Part shown: piece by piece, positions 9,088-17,651 of the stretch
How the letters are laid out: each line of letters opens with the position of its first letter
Numbering within the stretch: position 1 is the first letter of the stretch
Source: Streptomyces sannanensis
GTDB taxonomy: Bacteria; Actinomycetota; Actinomycetes; Streptomycetales; Streptomycetaceae
DNA length: 64,000 nt
Assembly: GCF_039536205.1 (NCBI RefSeq)
Contig: NZ_BAAAYL010000001.1
Location: forward strand, 2,046,001-2,110,000
Reading direction: 5' to 3'
The notes under the pieces: generated by a model
Told to the model about the DNA's origin: nothing
The model's database searches: none
What the model saw: only the letters and a program-made list of their open reading frames with translations
Made by a program: the position numbers and the translations under genes

Positions 9088-9151
9088 GGAGCGGCTCCTG
9101 TCGGGATCCTGGTGCGGTACGTCCCCAGTGTCCCCCATGCCCCAGTCGCCC

Positions 9152-9829
9152 CTACACCTCGGTCACCCGCAGGCCCGAGTGGGCCTTGTAGCGGCGATTG
9201 ACGGAGATCAGGTTGGCGACGAGCGACTCGACCTGGTGGGCGTTGCGCAGCCGTCCCGCGAAGACGCCCCGCATCCCGGGGATACGGCCCGCCAGGGCCT
9301 GCACGATGTCGGTGTCGGCCCGGGACTCCCCCAGCACCATCACATCGGTGTCGATCTCGTCGACGGACGTGTCCTGGAGCAGTACGGCGGACAGATGGTG
9401 GAATGCGGCCGTGACCCGCGACTCCGGCAGCAGCGCGGCGGCCTGCTGGGCGGCGCTGCCCTCCTCCGGCTTGAGCGCGTAGGCGCCCTGCTTGTCGAAT
9501 CCGAGCGGGTTGACGCAGTCGACGACCAGCTTGCCGGTCAGTACGTCGCGCAGCCCCTCCAGGGTCTTGGCGTGCCCCTCCCAGGGCACCGCGACGATCA
9601 CGACATCGCTGCGGCGCGCGCACTCGGCGTTGTCCGCCCCCTCGACGCCCAGGCCCAGTTCCTCGGCCGCGGCGTGCGCCCGCTCGGCGGCCCGTGAACC
9701 GATGATCACCTTCTGGCCGGCCTTGGCCAGCCGGTAGGCGAGGCCGCGGCCCTGGTCGCCGGTGCCGCCGAGGACACCGACGACCAGGCCGGACACGTCG
9801 GGAAGCTCCCATGCACTCTTTGAAGTCAT
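9152..9829 (-). CDS. npdG: NADPH-dependent F420 reductase
   Basis: A 225-residue Rossmann protein. The dinucleotide loop is GVLGGTGDQGRGLAYRLAKA, followed by the phosphate-recognising VIIGSRAAERA. Later motifs VVIVAVPWEG, LVVDCVNPLGF and AAFHHLSAVLL are characteristic of F420H2:NADP oxidoreductases (Fno/NpdG). It exchanges hydride between NADPH and the deazaflavin F420, feeding F420-dependent enzymes used in antibiotic synthesis and redox balance. TACTGT lies 7 nt before the ATG with no ribosome site, suggesting a leaderless mRNA. Confidence 0.93.
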   Translation of the reverse strand: MTSKSAWELPDVSGLVVGVLGGTGDQGRGLAYRLAKAGQKVIIGSRAAERAHAAAEELGLGVEGADNAECARRSDVVIVAVPWEGHAKTLEGLRDVLTGKLVVDCVNPLGFDKQGAYALKPEEGSAAQQAAALLPESRVTAAFHHLSAVLLQDTSVDEIDTDVMVLGESRADTDIVQALAGRIPGMRGVFAGRLRNAHQVESLVANLISVNRRYKAHSGLRVTEV

Positions 9830-9851
9830 GAACCCGACAGTAACCCGCGGC

Positions 9852-10163
9852 TCACCGGGTGCGGTCTCGCCGGTCGGCGTAGCCCGCGGCCACGAAGACC
9901 GCGATCGCGGCCAGCACCAGGGCCGGGCCCGTGACGATCCGCAGCACCAGATGCTCGTCCGCCGCCGAGCCGGTCAGCGTCAGCAGGGAGGGTGCCAGCG
10001 CGCTGCCGTACAGCATCAGGCAGGCGACGCCGCGCATCCTGATCCCCCGCACGGTGCTGCGCTGCCGCAGCCAGGCCGGGGCCCGGCCGCGGAGCAGCGC
10101 GATGCCGAACGGCAGGACGAGGGCCGTCCAGACTGCCAGCCACACCCAGTGGAAGATCATCAT
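9852..10163 (-). CDS. small membrane protein upstream of npdG
   Basis: 103 residues with three hydrophobic segments: FHWVWLAVWTALVLPFGIAL, a middle CLMLYGSALAPSLLTL, and ALVLAAIAVFVAAGYA, ending in an Arg-rich tail. Two tandem ATG codons (10163, 10160) open it; the only purine-rich tract upstream, GAGGGG, is about 12 nt away. It ends 22 nt before npdG on the same strand, so the two may be co-transcribed. No family recognised. Confidence 0.7.
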   Translation of the reverse strand: MMIFHWVWLAVWTALVLPFGIALLRGRAPAWLRQRSTVRGIRMRGVACLMLYGSALAPSLLTLTGSAADEHLVLRIVTGPALVLAAIAVFVAAGYADRRDRTR

Positions 10164-10244
10164 GCGGTCAGCATGCCCCTCGCGAGGGTGAGCTGCCGTG
10201 ATTCGGCCACGGCGGGTGGGGCGCCTGCGGCAGGATGCCGGGCC

Positions 10245-10847
10245 ATGGATGCCGTACGCGCCGCACTCCTGCGGGAGGTTCTCGCCGGGACGGAGTGGCC
10301 ACGGGCCGCCCGACGGTTCGCCGGGGTGCTGCGCTCGTCCGTCGTACCGAACGGCGGCGGACTGCTGCTGGTGGGCACCGAGGAGTACGAGCCATGGCAT
10401 CTGGCCGCGCATCTCGTCGACGAGGCCGCGTGGGCGGGGCTGCCGGAGCTGACGCCCACCCTCGTACGGCACCGGGTGCCGTCCGGCGGGCCCGCGCATC
10501 TGTCGGTCGGCCTCGGCAGGATCGAGGCGGCGCGGCGGGGCGAGACCCTGCTGATGGTGGCCCCGGAACGGCCCGGGCGCGGGCTGCTGGAGCGCGTCCA
10601 CGATGCCCGGCGGGCCGGGGCGACGGTACTGGCGCTGGGCGGCGAGGACAGCGAGGTGTCGGGGCTCGCGCACGAGACGCTCACCGTGGGGGCGGCGGAC
10701 GGGGTGGACCTCGACACGGTCCAGCACCTGGTCAGCGCGGCGGCCGGCGAGAACGTCCTCCCGGCGCGGGGTGGCGGGCGCGGCTTCCGCGACCGCATCG
10801 CGCGCCTCGCGGAGCGCCTGGCGACGCCGCCGCCGGAGCGGTGGTGA
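10245..10847 (+). CDS. conserved hypothetical protein with SIS-like alpha/beta fold
   Basis: A 200-residue soluble protein, Arg- and Ala-rich. Alternating strands and helices such as GGGLLLVGTEEYEPWHLAAH, ETLLMVAPERPG and GATVLALGGEDSEVSGLAHE suggest a Rossmann-like or SIS-like fold; the last words recall sugar isomerase domains, where a serine and a glutamate bind the phosphosugar. This is a weak inference. ATG 10245 has AGGA 10 nt upstream. It is divergent from the npdG pair and followed by the repeat array. Confidence 0.65.
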   Translation: MDAVRAALLREVLAGTEWPRAARRFAGVLRSSVVPNGGGLLLVGTEEYEPWHLAAHLVDEAAWAGLPELTPTLVRHRVPSGGPAHLSVGLGRIEAARRGETLLMVAPERPGRGLLERVHDARRAGATVLALGGEDSEVSGLAHETLTVGAADGVDLDTVQHLVSAAAGENVLPARGGGRGFRDRIARLAERLATPPPERW

Positions 10848-10884
10848 ACGCCGGGCGGGCCGGGATGCGCCGTCCCGCGCGCGG

Positions 10885-11170
10885 CCGGTATGTCCGTCCT
10901 CGAACTCCCCCGGCTGACCCTGGGGGTGCCCCCAGGACGGGCTGTCTCTCGACGCCCCACGCCAGAGCGACCGGTATGTCCGTCCTCGAACTCCCCCAGC
11001 TGACCCTGGGGGTACCTCCAGGGGCCCCAGGGCTGCAATCCAACGCCCCACGCCAGGGCGACCGGAGTGTCCGTCCTCGAACTCCCCCCAGCTGACCCTG
11101 GGGGTACCTCCAGGGGCCTAAGGGCTGCAATCCAACGCCCACGCCAGGGCGGCCGGAGTGTCCGTCCTTG
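10885..11170 (+). repeat. array of degenerate 86-91 bp repeats
   Basis: Three full units and one partial unit start with CCGG(T/A)RTGTCCGTCCT at 10885, 10971, 11062 and 11153 (spacings 86, 91, 91). Each unit contains CTCGAACTCCCCC, then GCTGACCCTGGGGGT, which folds back on the C run, and ends with CAACGCCCCACGCCAG. Units 2 and 3 are nearly identical and unit 1 has a divergent middle. The array fills the 378-bp gap between the hypothetical gene and the MFS gene, and no gene is visible in it. Confidence 0.85.
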
Positions 11171-11225
11171 TGTGTCGCGGTAAATCCGTTGCGCTCGGCC
11201 GGGTCCTGGCCGAGGATCGCGGCTC

Positions 11226-12506
11226 GTGGCCTTTCTCCCCTCCTCACTTCTGCCCGACCTCTCGCCCTGGCGGGCGAGCCGTGACTTCCGGCTGCTGTGG
11301 ATACAGGGCGCCGTCACGTTCTTCGGCAGCTTCATGGCGCTGGTCGCCCTGCCTCTGCAGGTCAAAGAGATGACCGGTTCACCGTTCGCCGTCGGCGCGA
11401 TGGGCGCGGTGGAGCTGGTGCCCCTGGTCGTGCTCGGACTGTACGGCGGCGCGCTCGCCGACGCCGTCGACCGGCGCAAGGTCATCCTGTACACGGAGGC
11501 CGCCCTGGGCCTGCTGGCCGTCGTGCTGCTGGTCAACTCCCTGCTGCCGCGGCCCGTGCTGTGGCCGCTGTACGTCGTGGCGGCCGGGGTGTCCGGGCTG
11601 GCCGGGCTCCAGCGGCCGGCCCTGGACTCGATCCTGGCCCGTATCGTGCCGCACGATCAGCAGACGGCCGCGGCCGCGCTGAACGCCCTGCGCTATCAGA
11701 TCGGTTCGATCGCCGGACCCTCGCTCGCAGGTCTGGTCGTCGCCTACGCGGGGCACGGCACCGCATACGCCGTGACGGTCGCCGGTTTCGCCGTCTCCGT
11801 ACTGCTGTGCCTGCGGCTGTCCCCCGCGCCCCCGGCGCACGACGCGGAGAAGCCCTCACTTCGCGGAATAGCGGAGGGGGCGCGGTACGCCTGGAGCCGG
11901 CCGGTGCTGCTGGGGACGTACGCGATCGACCTGGCCGCGATGTTCTTCGCCTTCCCCAACACGGTCTTCCCGTTCCTCGCGGACGAGCTGGACGCGGACT
12001 GGGCGCTCGGCCTGATGTACGCGGCCGGTTCGGTGGGCTCGCTCGCCCTCAGCCTGACCAGCGGCTGGACGTCCCGGGTGCGGCGGCACGGGCTGTTCGT
12101 GGTGTTCGGCGCGGCCGGCTGGGGCCTGGCGATCACGGCCGCGGGGTGGTTCACGAACGTGTGGCTGGTGCTGCTGTGCCTGGCTCTGGCGGGCGCGGGT
12201 GACATGCTCAGCGGTCTCGGCCGGTCCACGATCTGGAACCAGACGATCCCGGAGGAGCTGCGGGGCCGGCTCGCGGGCATCGAGGTGCTGTCGTACAGCG
12301 TGGGCCCGCAGCTCGGCCAGGTCCGGGCCGGCGCGATGGCCGGCTGGACCGGCACCCGCCCCGCGATCTGGGGCGGCGGACTGGCCTGCCTGGCCTCGGT
12401 GGGCCTGCTGGCGGCGGCTCTGCCGAAGCTGCTGACCTACGACTCCGAGACGGACGAGGACGCGCTGCGCAGGCGCGCCGCGAAGGAGGCCGCAGCGCAG
12501 GCCTGA
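11226..12506 (+). CDS. MFS transporter, EntS-like (12 TM)
   Basis: A 426-residue polytopic protein with about 12 hydrophobic segments. The N-terminal motif [20 protein letters not shown] and the loop [17 protein letters not shown] are typical of the MFS_3 (enterobactin exporter EntS-like) group. [15 protein letters not shown] sequence ([13 protein letters not shown]) in the second half and the [20 protein letters not shown] loop are also usual for this group. The C-terminus is acidic then Ala-rich. Start GTG 11226 follows GAGGAT. The substrate is unknown; siderophore or drug export is the family norm. Confidence 0.9.
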   Translation: MAFLPSSLLPDLSPWRASRDFRLLWIQGAVTFFGSFMALVALPLQVKEMTGSPFAVGAMGAVELVPLVVLGLYGGALADAVDRRKVILYTEAALGLLAVVLLVNSLLPRPVLWPLYVVAAGVSGLAGLQRPALDSILARIVPHDQQTAAAALNALRYQIGSIAGPSLAGLVVAYAGHGTAYAVTVAGFAVSVLLCLRLSPAPPAHDAEKPSLRGIAEGARYAWSRPVLLGTYAIDLAAMFFAFPNTVFPFLADELDADWALGLMYAAGSVGSLALSLTSGWTSRVRRHGLFVVFGAAGWGLAITAAGWFTNVWLVLLCLALAGAGDMLSGLGRSTIWNQTIPEELRGRLAGIEVLSYSVGPQLGQVRAGAMAGWTGTRPAIWGGGLACLASVGLLAAALPKLLTYDSETDEDALRRRAAKEAAAQA

Positions 12507-12517
12507 CCGGGGTACGG

Positions 12518-12563
12518 CAGGGCTTGAGCGCTCGGCTCGCCTCCGGTGGCGCTCAAGGCCCTG
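12518..12563. terminator. terminator after MFS gene
   Basis: Inverted repeat CAGGGCTTGAGCGC (12518-12531) with GCGCTCAAGGCCCTG (12549-12563), one bulged base. It lies 11 nt after the MFS stop and between converging genes. The rest of the gap up to 12679 shows nothing further. Confidence 0.7.
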
Positions 12564-12679
12564 TCGACGATCGGCCGTGCTCGGTTTGCTCACGCGGCGG
12601 CAGCCGCATATCGACTGCAGCCCTCGCACACCTGCGCGCGGTCTCCCTTTCGCAGGGCCGCGCCACTCCGGCTCGCTCG

Positions 12680-12913
12680 TCAGGCCCTGCCCTCCTCCTC
12701 CGGGGGCGGCACATCGTGCCAGCGGGGGTCCGTCTCCCATTCGAGATTCCGCTCGCGCGCCGTGTCCATCGCGTGCTCCGCCTCCACGCGCGACGTGTAC
12801 GGGCCGAAACGGTCCTTCGCGGGGCACTCCGGGCCTTCCTCGACCTTCTTGTGCTCCAGGCAGTAGAACCACTCGCCCGGTTTTCCGACCGTGTGCCTCT
12901 TGAACAGGGCCAT
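12680..12913 (-). CDS. short SPOR-like hypothetical protein
   Basis: 77 residues, charged and soluble: [20 protein letters not shown] at the start, then a region rich in Glu/Asp and Trp ([20 protein letters not shown]). ATG 12913 has GAGGAG 7 nt upstream, which fixes the start. It is divergent from map with 57 bp between. The compact beta-alpha pattern [20 protein letters not shown] resembles the second half of a SPOR domain, but this is tentative. No catalytic motif is visible. Confidence 0.75.
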   Translation of the reverse strand: MALFKRHTVGKPGEWFYCLEHKKVEEGPECPAKDRFGPYTSRVEAEHAMDTARERNLEWETDPRWHDVPPPEEEGRA

Positions 12914-12957
12914 CGCCGGCTCCTCTCTTACGCTCATGCTGCCCCGTGGGGGCTGGA

Positions 12958-12963
12958 TAGACT
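12958..12963 (+). promoter_or_regulatory. candidate -10 of a leaderless map transcript
   Basis: TAGACT lies 7 nt before the map ATG, and no Shine-Dalgarno sequence separates them. Confidence 0.45.
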
Positions 12964-12970
12964 CGCAACC

Positions 12971-13828
12971 ATGCCCAGCCAGTCGCTGCTCGTACCAGGG
13001 GAGCTGTCTCCCACTCGTTCCGTACCCGGAAACATCCGGCGCCCCGAGTACGTGGGCAAGCCCGCGCCGACGCCGTATTCCGGGGCGGAGATCCAGGACG
13101 CCGAAACGGTCGAGCGGATGCGTATCGCCGGCCGTGTCGCCGCGCAGGCGATGGCGGAGGCCGCGAAGCACATCGCGCCCGGGGTGACGACGGACGAGCT
13201 GGACCGGGTGGCGCACGAGTTCCTGTGCGACCACGGGGCGTACCCCTCGACGCTGGGCTACCGGGGCTTCCCCAAGTCGCTGTGCACCTCCGTCAACGAG
13301 GTGATCTGCCACGGCATCCCGGACTCCACCGTCCTCCGCGACGGCGACATCGTGAACCTGGACGTCACGGCGTACATCAACGGTGTGCACGGCGACAACA
13401 ACGCCACCTACCTGTGCGGGGACGTGGACGACGAGTCGCGGCTCCTGGTCGAGCGGACCGAGGAGGCGCTGAACCGGGCGATCAAGGCGGTCAAGCCGGG
13501 CCGGCAGGTCAATGTGATCGGCCGGGTCATCGAGTCGTACGCCAAGCGCTTCGGTTACGGCGTGGTCCGGGACTTCACCGGGCACGGGATCAATTCCTCC
13601 TTCCACTCCGGGCTGATCATCCCGCACTACGACAGCCCCCACGCGACCACGGTGATGCGGCCGGGGATGACGTTCACCATCGAGCCGATGCTCACGCTCG
13701 GTACGCACGAGTACGACATGTGGGACGACGGCTGGACCGTGGTGACCAAGGACAGGAAGCGGACCGCCCAGTTCGAGCACACACTGGTCGTGACGGACGG
13801 CGGAGCCGAGGTTCTCACGCTTCCGTGA
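12971..13828 (+). CDS. map: type I methionyl aminopeptidase (MapB-like)
   Basis: A 285-residue cytosolic enzyme removing the initiator Met from nascent proteins. Its N-terminal extension of about 40 residues ([19 protein letters not shown]) matches mycobacterial MapB. All metal ligands are visible: the two Asp in [19 protein letters not shown], His in FTGHGI, and Glu in FTIEPMLT and [21 protein letters not shown] is the usual signature. ATG 12971 has no ribosome site but TAGACT 7 nt upstream. Next on the same strand come heme oxygenase remains. Confidence 0.96.
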   Translation: MPSQSLLVPGELSPTRSVPGNIRRPEYVGKPAPTPYSGAEIQDAETVERMRIAGRVAAQAMAEAAKHIAPGVTTDELDRVAHEFLCDHGAYPSTLGYRGFPKSLCTSVNEVICHGIPDSTVLRDGDIVNLDVTAYINGVHGDNNATYLCGDVDDESRLLVERTEEALNRAIKAVKPGRQVNVIGRVIESYAKRFGYGVVRDFTGHGINSSFHSGLIIPHYDSPHATTVMRPGMTFTIEPMLTLGTHEYDMWDDGWTVVTKDRKRTAQFEHTLVVTDGGAEVLTLP

Positions 13829-13887
13829 TCGAACGATGGGCAGCGTTTTACCGACGTACTGTCGGAAACCAGGCCACGGAGGCCGCC

Positions 13888-14185
13888 TTGGACGCCACCC
13901 CGTTCTCCACGCTCATCCGCACCGCGTCGCACGAGCAGCACACCGAGTCGGAGAACTCCACGGGCGGAGAAGGCCCGGGGCTTCACACGCAAGGGCGACG
14001 GGGTGCGCTTCTACGTCTTCGAGGGCATCCCGAACCCGGCCGCGTTCAAGCGGAGTTACCGCGAGCTGCCGAACCGGGTGGACGCGGACGATCCGGAGAA
14101 GCAACAAATCGTGGACGAGCGCAAGCAAGCGTTCGCGCTCAACACCGCCGTGTTCCGTGAGCTGGGCGCGGAGTCCCGCTCAGCG
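13888..14185 (+). pseudogene. biliverdin-producing heme oxygenase, internally deleted
   Basis: Two separated pieces of one gene. In frame 1, LDATPFSTLIRTASHEQHTE then SENST is the first helix of bacterial heme oxygenases, including the heme-ligand His region; its TTG start has GGAGG 5 nt upstream. In frame 2, from about 13985, FTRKGDGVRFYVFEGIPNPA then AFKRSYRELPNR and NTAVFRELG match the C-terminal helices (compare FYHFEGI and VFADLG of corynebacterial HmuO). About 130 residues between them are missing and the frame is shifted. The frame-2 part has no stop until 14731, so the 3' end is also lost under the convergent PhzF-like gene. Confidence 0.88.
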
Positions 14186-14947
14186 CGCAGCCGGAGCGAC
14201 GAGCCGCACCCGGCCGCCGATCTCGATCGTGCCGTCGGGGCCCGGGGCCGTGAGGATCTGCGACCCCGCCCCCTGACGGATGTTCAACGCACGGCCCAGT
14301 TCCGCGGAGAGGACGAGGGCCGCGTTGCCGGTCGCCTCGTCCTCGTCGATGCCCCCGGCGCAAGCACCGGCTCCACTGGAGCGGCTGGCGCCGCGCTCAT
14401 CGATTCGCCCCGGGAAGGCCCTGGCCCGCACCAGGCCCGCGGCCTCGTCCTCCCAGGCCCAGGCGTACGTCCTCCCCCAGACTTCGTCCGGGGGAACCCC
14501 CATCTCGCTTCGCTCGCCCGGCGGCGGTACGGGCAGCGCGTCGACCTCGTCGGCGGTCGCGTACCGCCGGGTGCGGCGGCCGGCGGCCCACTCGGGGCGG
14601 GCGGTGATCCAGGTGAACTCGCCGTCATGACGGGCCCACACCTCACCGGCCGGCGGATGCAGTTCCTCGATGTCCAGCAGCCAGGCGGTGCCGACGAGCG
14701 AAGCGAGTGGGTACCCCCGGACGAAGTCTGAATGCCCGGCGAAGGGCAGGCGCACGCTGGGGGTGTAGATGTCGAGGACACCGCGTTCGGGGTCGTCGAC
14801 GAAGACGGTCTCGCTGAAGCCGAGTTCCGCGGCGAGTGACTGCCGGGACGCACCGGGGACCGCGCGGCCGTCGCGTACGACACCGAGGGCGTTGCCGTGC
14901 AGACCGTCCGGGCCGCAGAAGACCCTCAGCACGTCGAGTTGATTCAC
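14180..14947 (-). CDS. PhzF-family isomerase-like protein with in-frame repeat insertions
   Basis: 255 residues from GTG 14947. PhzF-fold hallmarks are present: NQLDVLRVFCG and GNALGVV at the start, LGFSETVFVDD with the catalytic Glu, VRLPFAGH, and DEDEATGNAALVL near the end. Family members isomerise small acids (diaminopimelate epimerase-like fold). The smooth family sequence is interrupted by SDFVRGYPLAS after FAGH and ERSEMGVPPDEV after PPPG. Both are translations of palindromic mini-elements, and IDERGASRSSGAGACAGG before DEDEATG may be a third insert. Whether the protein still folds is uncertain. Its end overlaps the heme oxygenase remnant. Confidence 0.75.
   Translation of the reverse strand: MNQLDVLRVFCGPDGLHGNALGVVRDGRAVPGASRQSLAAELGFSETVFVDDPERGVLDIYTPSVRLPFAGHSDFVRGYPLASLVGTAWLLDIEELHPPAGEVWARHDGEFTWITARPEWAAGRRTRRYATADEVDALPVPPPGERSEMGVPPDEVWGRTYAWAWEDEAAGLVRARAFPGRIDERGASRSSGAGACAGGIDEDEATGNAALVLSAELGRALNIRQGAGSQILTAPGPDGTIEIGGRVRLVAPAAR
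14476..14516. repeat. palindromic mini-element inside PhzF-like gene, copy 1
   Basis: Plus strand CCAGACTTCGTCCGGGGG, then AACCCCCATCTCGCTTCGCTC. It is the inverse of copy 2 at 14694-14731. The core GGGGGAACCCCC is self-complementary. Confidence 0.8.
14694..14731. repeat. palindromic mini-element inside PhzF-like gene, copy 2
   Basis: Plus strand GAGCGAAGCGAGTGGGTACC, then CCCGGACGAAGTCTG: the reverse complement of copy 1 apart from a few bases in the central region. The same CCAGACTTCGTCCGGGGG word recurs in the gap at 33307. Confidence 0.8.
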
Positions 14948-15082
14948 GCCCGTATTGAAGCACCTTGAGGCACTTGACCGTTCCTTGACCGTCACTTGAG
15001 TGACCCATGGGGCTGCCGTGATGGTGTCGTGTCTCTGGCGCCAGGCTGAGAGCTGAATCACGACCCCGGTGGGTACCGAGAA

Positions 15083-15113
15083 GGTAAGGCTCGGTTAGGT
15101 TAGGTTCGCCTCA
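15083..15113. promoter_or_regulatory. iron box (DmdR/IdeR-type operator), probably double
   Basis: TTAGGTTAGGTTCGCCTCA (15095-15113) matches the Streptomyces DmdR1 consensus TTAGGTTAGGCTCACCTAA at 16 of 19 positions. A second, overlapping half-related word GGTAAGGCTCGGTTAG precedes it from 15083. It lies 41 bp upstream of efeO, so iron-replete repression of the whole efe operon is expected. Confidence 0.85.
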
Positions 15114-15153
15114 CCCGAGGTTCAGTCCTCGCCCCGTCCGCACTGGAGCTCGT

Positions 15154-16305
15154 ATGCGACCCGCCCGCCTCTCCGTTGTCACCGCCGTCGCGACACTGGC
15201 CGCTCTGACCGCCGTCACGGGCTGCGCCGAGAAGGCCGACTCCAAGGACAAGGCGAATGGCGGTCCGATCCGGGTGACGGCCAAGGACGACGCCTGCGAG
15301 GTCTCCACGAAGGAGTTCAAGGCCGGCCACGTCGAGCTGGCCATCGAGAACAAGGGCTCCAAGGTCACCGAGGTCTACCTCTTCTTCCCCGACGGCCGCA
15401 TCGTCGCCGAGCGCGAGAACATCGGCCCCGGCCTGAAGCAGAAGCTCACCGCCGAGGTGAAGCCCGGCGAGTACGAGATCGCCTGCAAGCCCGGCATGAA
15501 GGGCGACGGCATCCGCCAGAAGGTCACCGTCACCGGCGACTCCAAGGCCGTCGCGAAGCGCAGCCCCGAACTGGACGCCGCGGTCGCCGCCTACCGCACG
15601 TACGTGCAGCAGCAGGCCGACGAGACGATGCCGAAGGCCACGGCCTTCGCCGCCGCCGTCGAGAAGGGCGACATCGAGGCCGCCAAGAAGCTCTATGCCG
15701 ACTCGCGTCTCGGCTGGGAGCGCACCGAGCCGGTCGCCGAGTCCTTCGGCGACATCGACCCGAAGGTCGACGTCCGCGAGGACGGCCTGGAGCAGGGCCA
15801 GAAGTGGACCGGCTGGCACCGCCTGGAGAAGGCGCTGTGGCAGGACAAGAAGATCGGCGCCGAGGAGAAGGCCCTCGCCGAGCAGCTGGTCACCGACCTG
15901 ACCGACTGGCAGAAGCGGGTCGGCACGGCAGAGATCACCCCGACCTCCATGGCCAACGGCGCCAAGGAGCTCCTCGACGAGGTCGCCACCGGCAAGGTCA
16001 CCGGCGAGGAGGAGGCCTACAGCCACACCGACCTGATCGACTTCAAGGGCAACGTCGAGGGCGCGCAGAAGGCGTACGAGCTGCTCAAGCCGGTCGCCTC
16101 GAAGAACGACCCGGCGCTCACCAAGGAACTGGACACCCAGTTCGCGGCGCTGAACACACTGCTCGACAAGTACCGCAAGGACAAGACCTCGTACGAGTTC
16201 ACCTCGTACGAGAAGGTCGGCAAGGACCAGCGCAAGGAGCTCTCGGACGCGGTCAACGCGCTCGCCGAGCCGCTGTCCAAGCTCGCCGCGGCAGTTGCGA
16301 AGTAA
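15154..16305 (+). CDS. efeO: iron uptake lipoprotein EfeO (cupredoxin + M75 domain)
   Basis: 383 residues. The lipoprotein signal is LTAVTGC with Cys24. Residues about 40-125 form a cupredoxin-like domain (AKDDACEVSTKEFKAGHVEL, PGEYEIACKPGMKGDGIRQK). From about 145 comes the helical imelysin/M75 domain with the metal motif GWHRLEKALW. EfeO is the extracytoplasmic component that hands iron to the EfeU permease. ATG 15154 has GGAG upstream; the iron box lies just ahead. efeB follows after 16 nt. Confidence 0.95.
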   Translation: MRPARLSVVTAVATLAALTAVTGCAEKADSKDKANGGPIRVTAKDDACEVSTKEFKAGHVELAIENKGSKVTEVYLFFPDGRIVAERENIGPGLKQKLTAEVKPGEYEIACKPGMKGDGIRQKVTVTGDSKAVAKRSPELDAAVAAYRTYVQQQADETMPKATAFAAAVEKGDIEAAKKLYADSRLGWERTEPVAESFGDIDPKVDVREDGLEQGQKWTGWHRLEKALWQDKKIGAEEKALAEQLVTDLTDWQKRVGTAEITPTSMANGAKELLDEVATGKVTGEEEAYSHTDLIDFKGNVEGAQKAYELLKPVASKNDPALTKELDTQFAALNTLLDKYRKDKTSYEFTSYEKVGKDQRKELSDAVNALAEPLSKLAAAVAK

Positions 16306-16321
16306 GGGGAGGTAACTACCG

Positions 16322-17623
16322 ATGGCTGACGAGAAGCTCGCGGAGAACACCGAGTCCGAGTCCGCGGGGACCCCGGGCGAGGCCGGATCCTCCCCCTCGC
16401 GCCGCTCGCTGCTCGGCTGGGGCGGTGCCGGGCTCGCGCTCGGCGCCGTGGCGGCCGGCGGTGCGGCCGTGGCCCTGCGCGGTGACAAGGACGACGCCCC
16501 CATGATGTCGGCCGCCGCGGCCGGAGCGGCCGTGCCGTTCCACGGCGCCCACCAGGCCGGTGTCGCCACCGCCGTCCAGGACCGGCTGCACTTCGCCGCG
16601 TTCGACGTGAAGACGAAGGACCGCGAGGAGCTGATCCGGCTCCTCAAGGACTGGACGCGTGCCGCCGAGCGCATGACGGCCGGTCAGCCCGTCGGTGAGG
16701 GCGCGTTCGGCGGCCTCCCGGAGGCCCCGCCGGACGACACGGGCGAGGCGCTCGACCTGAAGCCGTCCCGGCTGACGCTGACCGTCGGCTTCGGCCCGTC
16801 CCTCTTCGCCAAGGGCCGCTTCGGCCTGGAGGCCGAGCGCCCCGAGGCCCTGGTCGACCTGGAGACGTTCCCCGGCGACAACCTCGACCCGGCGCGCAGC
16901 GGCGGCGACCTGTGCGTCCAGGCCTGCGCGGACGACCCGCAGGTCGCGGTGCACGCGATCCGCCAGCTGGCCCGTATCGGCTTCGGCAAGGTCGCGATCC
17001 GCTGGTCGCAGCTCGGCTTCGGCAAGACGTCCTCGACGACTCCCGACGCACAGACCCCGCGCAACATGATGGGCTTCAAGGACGGCACCCGGAACATCTC
17101 CGGCACCGACACCGCCGCCCTGGACAAGCATGTGTGGGTGTCCGCCAAGGACGGCGCGGACTGGATGACCGGCGGCTCGTACCTGGTCGCCCGCCGGATC
17201 CGGATGCACATCGAGACCTGGGACCGTGCGCCCCTGCAGGAGCAGGAGGACATCTTCGGCCGGGACAAGGGCGAGGGCGCGCCGGTCGGCAAGGCCAAGG
17301 AGCACGACGAGCCGTTCCTGAAGGCGATGCTGCCCACCGCGCACGTCCGCCTCGCGCACCCGGACAGCAACAACGGGGCGACGATCCTGCGCCGCGGCTA
17401 CTCCTTCACGGACGGCACGGACGGACTGGGCCGGCTGGACGCCGGTCTGTTCTTCCTCGCATACCAGCGTGACGTGCGCAAGGGTTTCATCCCGGTCCAG
17501 CGCAGCCTGGCCAAGAAAGACGCGCTCAACGAGTACATCCAGCACGTGGGTTCGGCGATCTTCGCCGTGCCGCCGGGCGTCCGTGACAAGGACGACTGGT
17601 GGGGCCGGACGCTGTTCGCGTGA
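16322..17623 (+). CDS. efeB: Dyp-type heme peroxidase EfeB, Tat-exported
   Basis: 433 residues. The twin-arginine signal is SRRSLLGWGGAGLALGAVAA. The Dyp-peroxidase signature GFKDGTRN holds the distal Asp, and the later segments IETWDRAPLQEQEDIFGRDK and GLFFLAYQRDVRKGFIPVQ are typical. In Efe systems this peroxidase acts outside the membrane and is thought to oxidise ferrous iron or act on heme before uptake. Start ATG 16322 follows AGGGGAGG. It sits between efeO and efeU, 28 nt before the latter. Confidence 0.95.
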   Translation: MADEKLAENTESESAGTPGEAGSSPSRRSLLGWGGAGLALGAVAAGGAAVALRGDKDDAPMMSAAAAGAAVPFHGAHQAGVATAVQDRLHFAAFDVKTKDREELIRLLKDWTRAAERMTAGQPVGEGAFGGLPEAPPDDTGEALDLKPSRLTLTVGFGPSLFAKGRFGLEAERPEALVDLETFPGDNLDPARSGGDLCVQACADDPQVAVHAIRQLARIGFGKVAIRWSQLGFGKTSSTTPDAQTPRNMMGFKDGTRNISGTDTAALDKHVWVSAKDGADWMTGGSYLVARRIRMHIETWDRAPLQEQEDIFGRDKGEGAPVGKAKEHDEPFLKAMLPTAHVRLAHPDSNNGATILRRGYSFTDGTDGLGRLDAGLFFLAYQRDVRKGFIPVQRSLAKKDALNEYIQHVGSAIFAVPPGVRDKDDWWGRTLFA

Positions 17624-17651
17624 ACGCAGTAGAAGGAAAGGACCCCGAAAC

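Noticed and set aside
14003..14731. 242-residue plus-strand protein starting MRFYVFEGIPN
   Set aside because: Its first 60 residues are the heme oxygenase C-terminus. The rest is read-through into the antisense of the PhzF-like gene.
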